The translations under genes were made by a program, and so were the position numbers. Positions 1-5,363 of a stretch of DNA of 5,363 nucleotides are shown piece after piece (position 1 is the stretch's first letter; every line of letters begins with the position of its first letter). Below the pieces are notes generated by a model. The model had not been told where the DNA came from, did no database searches, and saw only the letters and a list, made by a program, of their open reading frames with translations. Source of the stretch: an uncultured Dorea sp. (GTDB lineage Bacteria; Bacillota; Clostridia; Lachnospirales; Lachnospiraceae); contig CAJTVY010000092.1 of NCBI GenBank assembly GCA_910579925.1, positions 1 through 5,363 on the forward strand, given 5' to 3'.

Positions 1-16
1 TATTAGAGTTCTTACC

Positions 17-103
17 AAAATATCAGATTCATGACACATTTTAAATTTTCAGCGAAACAATGGGGACTGCCTCGCTTATTTTAGGTCATGAATCTGATAT
101 TTT
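17..103. repeat. Perfect 19-bp inverted repeat with 49-base loop (possible terminator or regulatory hairpin)
   Basis: Bases 17-35 are the exact reverse complement of bases 85-103, giving an uninterrupted 19-bp stem. The 49-base loop (36-84) carries a second short helix: AGCGA at 51-55 can pair with TCGCT at 72-76. The stem is A-rich at its outer left end and is followed on the right by T-rich sequence (T tracts at 111-116 and 118-124), so it could act as a transcription terminator for a gene upstream, possibly in both directions. The loop is much longer than in an ordinary intrinsic terminator. A small palindromic mobile repeat, or a leader structure controlling the two downstream genes, are alternatives. 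The repeat is certain from the sequence; its role is not. Confidence 0.85.
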
Positions 104-170
104 TCACATGTTTTTTATTTTTTTCATATGCGATTTCCTCTATGATGTTCTTTATCTAAATATATAAATG
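104..170 (+). promoter_or_regulatory. AT-rich leader, presumed promoter region of the two-gene unit
   Basis: This is the only space upstream of the first gene and downstream of the hairpin, so a promoter for the two genes probably lies here, or else upstream of the hairpin. Candidates are weak. TATGAT at 141-146 is a good -10 match but has only a T tract at -35 distance. TTCACA at 103-108 is a good -35 match, but what lies 17-18 bases downstream (TATGCG at 127-132) is a poor -10. TATATA at 161-166 lies too close to the start codon for a long leader. I see no convincing catabolite-repression (cre) site or other operator palindrome in it. Confidence 0.3.
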
Positions 171-177
171 AAAGGAG
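171..177 (+). promoter_or_regulatory. Ribosome binding site deciding the TTG start
   Basis: AAAGGAG lies 8 bases before the TTG at 186, a near-ideal Shine-Dalgarno sequence and spacing. It decides the start. The upstream in-frame ATG at 168 meets a stop (TAA, 180-182) after four codons, and the next in-frame ATG is codon 32, inside conserved N-terminal sequence. Confidence 0.85.
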
Positions 178-185
178 TATAAAGA

Positions 186-2885
186 TTGGAGCATTTAAAA
201 TTTATCGATGAGCATGGCAGCTTTTCAATAAGGCAACCGGAAAATACAAGTTATTTATACTTTCCCCTGGCATCGGAAATGGGGCTGAAGAGCGCCGTAA
301 CGCCAAATCTTGGGGGCGATGCCAAGATTGATCAGGAAACCTTCCTTTTAGAACCAGTAAGTTCTGAAAACTTACATAATAATCGTTCCACCCGTAACTT
401 CTGGCTGTTAAAAGACGGCGCAGATGCATATTCAGCTTCTGGAGCGTCCGCTGAGCAGGAAAGCGTCAAATTTACTGCAATGCAGGATGAAAGTGAACTG
501 AAAGCAGGATTTATGTGGCAAACACTGACAAGATTGTCCAAAGTCCACCAATTAAAGTCTACGATTACCTCTTTTATTCCAAAAGATTACAATGTAGAAA
601 TCATGTATGTAACCGTGCAGAATCAATCGGAAGTTACGCAGGAATTAACTCCTTATGCCGCGATTCCGATCTATGGGCGCAGTGCAGACAACATCCGCGA
701 CCACAGGAATGTCACATCCATGCTGCACAGGATTGATACGAATAAAAACGGAGTCCTTGTCTGCCCCACCATGTCCTTTGATGAAAAAGGGCACCGTCCC
801 AATAAACATATTTATTATGTTATGGGGTGTATGGGTAATGGCAATGCACCGAAGAGTTTCTATCCCACTGTCGAAGATTTCGTCGGCGAAGGGGGAACCT
901 TTACGCATCCCCGCGCCATATATGAAAAACACCCTGGGGTTACAGCGCCCGGGCATGCGGCCGGAAAGGAAGCAATGGGCGCCTTCCGCTTTGAAACCGT
1001 CTCTCTTGCGCCTGGGGAAAAAGCAGATTATATTCTTCTTATTGGCGTGGAAGACAATGAAAAAAAGATTCTTGACCTGTTTGAGAAATATAATACCGCC
1101 GGCAAAGTACAAAAGGCTTTTTCGGATACAAAATCTTACTGGCAAAATAAAGTAAACGTGAAGTTCCATACGAAGGAAGCAGATTTTGACCATCTAATGA
1201 AATGGATCTGCTTTCAGCCGTTCCTCCGCCGATTATTCGGCTGTTCTTTCCTTCCGCATCATGACTACGGACGAGGCGGCCGTGGATGGAGAGATCTGTG
1301 GCAGGATTGTCTTTCTTTGCTGCTGATAGAACCTGAAAGCGTCAGTCATATGATTGCCATGAATTATGGGGGCGTCCGCATTGATGGAACCAACGCAACA
1401 ATTATCGGAAATGGAGATGGTAATTTCCTTGCAGATCGAAATGGAATCTCCAGGGTATGGATGGATCATGCACTTTGGCCGTTAATGACGACAAAACTTT
1501 ATATAGACCAAACAGGAGACGCCCAAATACTAAATAAATCTATTTCCTATTTTAAAGACGCTCAGACTATGCGCGGAACTGAGGTTGATGTTCTGTGGAA
1601 TTCAGAACAGGGAGACAAACAACGTACTGCCCAAAATGACATCTATACCGGAAGTATTTTAGAGCATCTTCTCATCCAGCAGCTGACTGCATTTTATGAA
1701 GTAGGAGACCATAACATCTACCGACTCCGCGGAGCCGATTGGAACGATGCACTGGATATGGCGTCAGAACACGGCGAAAGTGTTGCCTTTACCTGTGCCT
1801 ATGCCGGTAACCTGTTGAATCTTGCGTCAATGATCCGTCTATTGGACAGCCATTCCTCCACGCATACGGTAGAATTGTTGGAAGAAATAAAGATTTTATT
1901 GGAAAACGATGTAAATGTCTTTGACGATATCGGAAAAAAGCACAAAATAATAGCCGACTACATGGGTTGCTGCAGACATACCGTCAGCGGTAAACGTATC
2001 AGCATCTCACTCTCGGCTCTTGCTGTAAATCTGATTCAAAAAGCGAACTGGCTCATGGAGCGTCTGAGATCCCAGGAATGGATTGACGGTCCGGGTGAAG
2101 AAGGATGGTTTAACAGCTATTATGATAATCATGGCCGCGCCGTTGAAGGGGTGTTCAAAGACCATGTGCGTATGATGCTGACCGGGCAAGTCTTTGCTAT
2201 CATGAGCGGAACTGCGGAAGACAGCCAGATTGAAAAGATTACAAGAAGCGCCGATCACTATCTTTATCAAAAAGAAATCGGCGGTTACCGCCTGAATACC
2301 GATTTCCATGAACTGAAATTTGATATGGGGCGTATGTTTGGATTTGCATATGGCGAAAAAGAAAACGGAGCGGTATTCTCCCATATGGCGGTTATGTATG
2401 CCAACGCCCTGTATCACAGAGGATTTGTAAAAGAAGGATGGAAAGCGCTTAAGACACTTGCCGATACAGCCCTGGATTTTAATACCAGCCATATCTATCC
2501 GGGGATTCCGGAATATTTCCGTTCTGACGGACGGGGAATGTACCAGTATCTGACAGGCGCCGCAAGCTGGTTTATGCTGACGATGATTACAGAAGTCTTC
2601 GGTGTCCGGGGCGAAGCCGGAGACCTTATCCTGTATCCAAAACTTCTGGCCTGCCAGTTTGATGAAAATGCCGCCGCTTCCATTACCATTCCTTTTGCAG
2701 GGAAAAATTTTACTATTATTTATAAAAATAAAAACAGCAAAGACTTTGGAGCTTATATTATTGATTCTGCTTCATGTGATGGGAATGAACTTGCAGTAAA
2801 TGAAGATTCTTTTGTTAGTCTTTCCCGAAATATGCTTACTGCATTATCAGACGGCATGCACACCATCATCATAAATCTGCTGTAA
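186..2885 (+). CDS. GH94 phosphorylase, probable laminaribiose phosphorylase
   Basis: Probably splits laminaribiose (glucose-beta-1,3-glucose) with inorganic phosphate into alpha-glucose 1-phosphate and glucose, in the cytoplasm; no signal peptide or membrane segment is visible. The layout fits GH94: N-terminal beta-sandwich (about residues 1-300), helical linker (about 300-335), (alpha/alpha)6 barrel (about 335-800) and C-terminal beta domain (about 800-899). Visible motifs are GRGGRGWRDLWQD (362-374, sugar binding), GADWND (516-521) with D518 as the predicted general acid, KENGAVFSH (725-733) with H733 as the phosphate-binding His, and QYLTG (787-791). At 899 residues it matches laminaribiose phosphorylases (about 900), being longer than cellobiose phosphorylase (about 810) and shorter than cellodextrin or 1,2-beta-oligoglucan phosphorylases (about 980-1100). 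All expected active-site motifs are present, so it should be active. It starts at TTG. The family is near certain; the linkage specificity rests on length and remembered motif similarity, and another beta-glucobiose or short oligoglucan is possible. Confidence 0.88.
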   Translation: MEHLKFIDEHGSFSIRQPENTSYLYFPLASEMGLKSAVTPNLGGDAKIDQETFLLEPVSSENLHNNRSTRNFWLLKDGADAYSASGASAEQESVKFTAMQDESELKAGFMWQTLTRLSKVHQLKSTITSFIPKDYNVEIMYVTVQNQSEVTQELTPYAAIPIYGRSADNIRDHRNVTSMLHRIDTNKNGVLVCPTMSFDEKGHRPNKHIYYVMGCMGNGNAPKSFYPTVEDFVGEGGTFTHPRAIYEKHPGVTAPGHAAGKEAMGAFRFETVSLAPGEKADYILLIGVEDNEKKILDLFEKYNTAGKVQKAFSDTKSYWQNKVNVKFHTKEADFDHLMKWICFQPFLRRLFGCSFLPHHDYGRGGRGWRDLWQDCLSLLLIEPESVSHMIAMNYGGVRIDGTNATIIGNGDGNFLADRNGISRVWMDHALWPLMTTKLYIDQTGDAQILNKSISYFKDAQTMRGTEVDVLWNSEQGDKQRTAQNDIYTGSILEHLLIQQLTAFYEVGDHNIYRLRGADWNDALDMASEHGESVAFTCAYAGNLLNLASMIRLLDSHSSTHTVELLEEIKILLENDVNVFDDIGKKHKIIADYMGCCRHTVSGKRISISLSALAVNLIQKANWLMERLRSQEWIDGPGEEGWFNSYYDNHGRAVEGVFKDHVRMMLTGQVFAIMSGTAEDSQIEKITRSADHYLYQKEIGGYRLNTDFHELKFDMGRMFGFAYGEKENGAVFSHMAVMYANALYHRGFVKEGWKALKTLADTALDFNTSHIYPGIPEYFRSDGRGMYQYLTGAASWFMLTMITEVFGVRGEAGDLILYPKLLACQFDENAAASITIPFAGKNFTIIYKNKNSKDFGAYIIDSASCDGNELAVNEDSFVSLSRNMLTALSDGMHTIIINLL

Positions 2886-2897
2886 GCTCCTGAAAAG

Positions 2898-2905
2898 AAA
2901 GGAAG
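2898..2905 (+). promoter_or_regulatory. Ribosome binding site of the second gene
   Basis: AAAGGAAG lies in the 26-base gap between the two genes, 6 bases before the ATG at 2912. The gap shows no terminator hairpin and leaves no room for a separate promoter, which supports cotranscription of the two phosphorylase genes. Confidence 0.8.
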
Positions 2906-2911
2906 AAATAT

Positions 2912-5323
2912 ATGAAATATGGACATTTTGACGACACAGAACGGGAATATGTTATAGACCGGCCGGATACCCCCGCTCCCTGGGTAAACTATCTGGGTTC
3001 TCCGGAATATGGAGCAATTATTTCCAATAATGCAGGCGGTTACAGTTTTGCAAAGTCAGGCGCAAACGGACGGATTCTGCGTTACATTTTCAACAGCTTT
3101 GACCAGCCCGGCAGATATCTTTACATCCGTGATAACGAGTCTAAGGATTACTGGTCTGCCTCCTGGCAGCCGGTGGGCAAAGACCTTAACAATTATGAAA
3201 GTAAATGTTATCACGGTATGGGCTATACCAGGATGACCTCCAGTTATGACAGGATCAGCTCGGAAGCCCGCTACTATGTTCCTCTGGGTAAATCCTACGA
3301 AGTGTGGGGACTTTCTGTAACAAATGATTCTGCACGTACCAGAAGCCTTACCTTGAGCGGCTATGCCGAATTTACAAATCATAGTAATTATGAGCAGGAT
3401 CAGGTGAATCTACAGTATTCTCTGTTCATTACAAAAACATTATTTGAAAAGAACCAGATTATTCAGCAGATTCATGGCAATCTGGACGTCCTGCCAGAAG
3501 ACGAGCAAGTAGATGACAAAAATGTAACAGAACGTTTCTTTGGCCTTGCAGGCGCTCCAATATCCTCCTATTGCGGTGAAAAAGAACATTTCCTTGGCAG
3601 ATATCACAGCTATAGCAATCCACAGGGAATCCTGTCAGGCGATCTTGGAAATGTAACCAGCTACAACGAAAATTCCTGCGGCGCTCTTTCCTGCAGCGTT
3701 ACTCTGGCTCCGGGAGAAACGAAAGACATTGCTTTTCTGCTTGGAACAGGCGGCTTTCATGAATCGTCCGCTCTTCTTGACGCTTATATAAATCCGGCAG
3801 AAATGATAAATCAGGAATTACTGGAACTGAAAAACTACTGGAATGAAAAATTAAACCGCCTGAAGGTAAATACGCCCAGCCCGGAATTTAACACGATGAT
3901 AAATACTTGGAATGCTTATAACTGCTTCATGACATTTATCTGGTCCCGTGCCGCTTCCTTCATTTACTGCGGTCTTCGCAATGGCTATGGTTACCGTGAC
4001 ACCGTACAGGATATACAGGGAATCATTCATCTTGCGCCAGAGATGGCAGCAGAGAAGCTCCGTTTCATGCTCTCGGCACAGGTAAGTAACGGCGGCGGAC
4101 TTCCCCTTGTTAAATTCACACACAATCCGGGACATGAGGATACGCCGGACGACGCTTCCTACAGGCAGGAAACCGGCCACCCTGCCTATCGTGCCGATGA
4201 CGCGCTGTGGCTTTTTCCAACCGTATACAAATATATTGCCGAGACCGGAAATACGGAATTTCTAAATGAAGTCATACCTTTCGCAGATAAAGGGGAATCC
4301 ACTGTTTACGAACACCTGAAACGTGCGGTTACATTCTCATTTGATCACCTTGGTCCCCACGGTATGCCCGCAGGACTTTATGCGGATTGGAATGACTGCC
4401 TTCGTCTGGGCGCAAACGGAGAGTCCTCATTCGTTGCGATGCAGTTCTACTACGCAATGACTATTTTAAAGCAATTTGCCGGGTACATGAAGGATACGGA
4501 ATATGAAAAATACCTCGAAAAAAGACAGGAAGAGACAGGCGATATAATTCAAAAATTATGCTGGGATCAGGATCGCTTTATTCGCGGATATACAGAAGCC
4601 GGAGATCGGATCGGCGCTGCGAAAGACCCGGAAGCTAATCTGTGGCTGAATCCACAGAGCTGGTCTGTCATCAGCGGACTTGCCGCCGCCGATCAGGCCG
4701 ATACGGCGCTTACAAATGTCTATAAACAATTAAATACGGAATATGGAGCCCTTCTGATGAATCCGCCCTATCATGCCAATGCCTTCGACGGCGCTCTTGC
4801 CGTCATATATAATCAGGGAACAAAAGAGAATGCCGGTATCTTCTCGCAATCTCAGGGCTGGCTGATCCTGGCAGAAGCTCTATGCGGACATGGAGAACGT
4901 GCTTTTACCTATTTTATAGAAAATGCACCTGCCGCTTGGAATAACCAGGCGGAACTCCGTTGTTTGGAACCTTACTGTTACGGACAATTTACAGAAGGAC
5001 GTGCCAGCAAACATCACGGACGTTCTCATGTCCACTGGCTGACCGGAACTGCCTCGACCATGATGGTTGGATGTGTGGAGGGGATCCTGGGGCTCCGTCC
5101 TGACCTGAATGGTATAACCCTATCTCCGGCTATTCCAAAAAGCTGGACACATTTGGAAATAGAGAAAGATTTTCGCGGAAAACATCTGCATATTCTTATC
5201 GAAAATCCGAACAAGCGAGAAACCGGTCACGAAAAGCTTATTCTAAATGGCACAGAACTTGACAGTAATTATATCCCGGCCGATTGCCTTAAGGATAGAA
5301 ATCATATTCAGATGATCCTCTAA
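2912..5323 (+). CDS. GH94 phosphorylase of the cellobiose/chitobiose phosphorylase type, substrate uncertain
   Basis: Predicted cytoplasmic inverting phosphorylase that would convert a beta-linked disaccharide and phosphate into a sugar 1-phosphate and a free sugar. Its 803 residues match cellobiose (about 810) and N,N'-diacetylchitobiose (about 800) phosphorylases. The opening (MKYGHFDD, then TPAPWVNYLG at 20-29 and NNAGGYSF at 39-46) is typical of both. Domains: beta-sandwich (about 1-285), helical linker (about 290-318), barrel (about 320-725) and C-terminal beta domain (about 730-803). Visible motifs are GYRDTVQD (360-367, donor sugar), ADWNDC (491-496) with D492 as the predicted general acid, KENAGIFSQ (638-646) and WLTGT (709-713). 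By remembered alignment Y633 corresponds to the Tyr of cellobiose phosphorylase that is Val in chitobiose phosphorylase, which favours a glucosyl over an N-acetylglucosaminyl donor. Oddities: Q646 replaces the usual phosphate-binding His, and L629 stands where cellobiose phosphorylase has an acceptor-binding Glu. The reading frame is intact. The family is near certain; calling it cellobiose phosphorylase would go beyond the evidence. Confidence 0.88.
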   Translation: MKYGHFDDTEREYVIDRPDTPAPWVNYLGSPEYGAIISNNAGGYSFAKSGANGRILRYIFNSFDQPGRYLYIRDNESKDYWSASWQPVGKDLNNYESKCYHGMGYTRMTSSYDRISSEARYYVPLGKSYEVWGLSVTNDSARTRSLTLSGYAEFTNHSNYEQDQVNLQYSLFITKTLFEKNQIIQQIHGNLDVLPEDEQVDDKNVTERFFGLAGAPISSYCGEKEHFLGRYHSYSNPQGILSGDLGNVTSYNENSCGALSCSVTLAPGETKDIAFLLGTGGFHESSALLDAYINPAEMINQELLELKNYWNEKLNRLKVNTPSPEFNTMINTWNAYNCFMTFIWSRAASFIYCGLRNGYGYRDTVQDIQGIIHLAPEMAAEKLRFMLSAQVSNGGGLPLVKFTHNPGHEDTPDDASYRQETGHPAYRADDALWLFPTVYKYIAETGNTEFLNEVIPFADKGESTVYEHLKRAVTFSFDHLGPHGMPAGLYADWNDCLRLGANGESSFVAMQFYYAMTILKQFAGYMKDTEYEKYLEKRQEETGDIIQKLCWDQDRFIRGYTEAGDRIGAAKDPEANLWLNPQSWSVISGLAAADQADTALTNVYKQLNTEYGALLMNPPYHANAFDGALAVIYNQGTKENAGIFSQSQGWLILAEALCGHGERAFTYFIENAPAAWNNQAELRCLEPYCYGQFTEGRASKHHGRSHVHWLTGTASTMMVGCVEGILGLRPDLNGITLSPAIPKSWTHLEIEKDFRGKHLHILIENPNKRETGHEKLILNGTELDSNYIPADCLKDRNHIQMIL

Positions 5324-5363
5324 CCTATATAAGCGAATACCCAAATAAAGGACGCAGCATTCT

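Noticed and set aside
44..81. Possible cre (CcpA) site in the hairpin loop around CAGCGAAACAATG
   Set aside because: The spacing around the CG does not fit the cre consensus on either strand.
17..103. Insertion-sequence ends or a phase-variable invertible promoter
   Set aside because: There is no transposase or recombinase gene in the window, the segment between the arms is only 49 bases, and no target duplication is visible. I keep the element only as an inverted repeat.
655..1155. Plus-strand open frame of 166 codons in another frame of the first gene
   Set aside because: It overlaps the GH94 frame completely. The GH94 frame runs without interruption here, so this is neither a frameshift product nor a separate gene.
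645..1193. Minus-strand open frame of 182 codons inside the first phosphorylase gene
   Set aside because: It lies wholly antisense to a well-supported GH94 gene, and its translation has no recognisable domain. It is a shadow frame.
2007..2492. Minus-strand open frame of 161 codons inside the first phosphorylase gene
   Set aside because: It is antisense to the conserved barrel region that contains the phosphate-binding motif. It has no recognisable product.
5343..5363. AAAGGA followed by GCAGC near the window end, as a ribosome binding site or the left arm of a terminator
   Set aside because: No start codon of a usual type follows within the window, and a matching right arm, if any, lies beyond the end. 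Neither reading can be supported from what is shown.

Overview
The window holds two complete genes on the plus strand, separated by 26 bases, that together fill almost all of it. Both encode proteins of glycoside hydrolase family 94 (GH94), the inverting beta-glucoside phosphorylases. A 185-base AT-rich leader precedes them and a 40-base tail follows. Both genes have strong purine-rich ribosome binding sites. Base composition is moderate in the genes and very AT-rich in the leader. Both proteins look cytoplasmic. This style suggests a Firmicute, probably a clostridial or Lachnospiraceae-type anaerobe that uses plant or fungal beta-glucans, but the assignment is an inference from style and gene content, not from a marker gene.

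Layout: bases 1-185 contain a perfect 19-bp inverted repeat (17-35 and 85-103) around a 49-base loop, T-rich tracts, weak promoter candidates and the first ribosome binding site. Bases 186-2885 encode an 899-residue GH94 protein that best fits laminaribiose phosphorylase; it starts at TTG. Bases 2912-5323 encode an 803-residue GH94 protein of the cellobiose/N,N'-diacetylchitobiose phosphorylase type. The last 40 bases contain no recognisable gene.

How they work together (inference): imported beta-linked glucose disaccharides would be split with inorganic phosphate inside the cell. The products would be alpha-glucose 1-phosphate plus a free sugar, which conserves bond energy compared with hydrolysis. 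One enzyme would act on beta-1,3 links and the other on beta-1,4 or a related link, a pairing suited to mixed-linkage glucan or to a mixture of laminarin- and cellulose-derived disaccharides. No transporter, regulator or secreted glucanase lies in the window.

The most interesting point is in the second enzyme. It keeps the catalytic Asp (D492), but the active-site His that binds phosphate in characterised relatives is Gln (Q646), and a residue aligned with an acceptor-binding Glu of cellobiose phosphorylase is Leu. Its true substrate, and perhaps its phosphate use, may therefore differ from the name a database would give it. I see no mobile element, CRISPR array, tRNA or rRNA.
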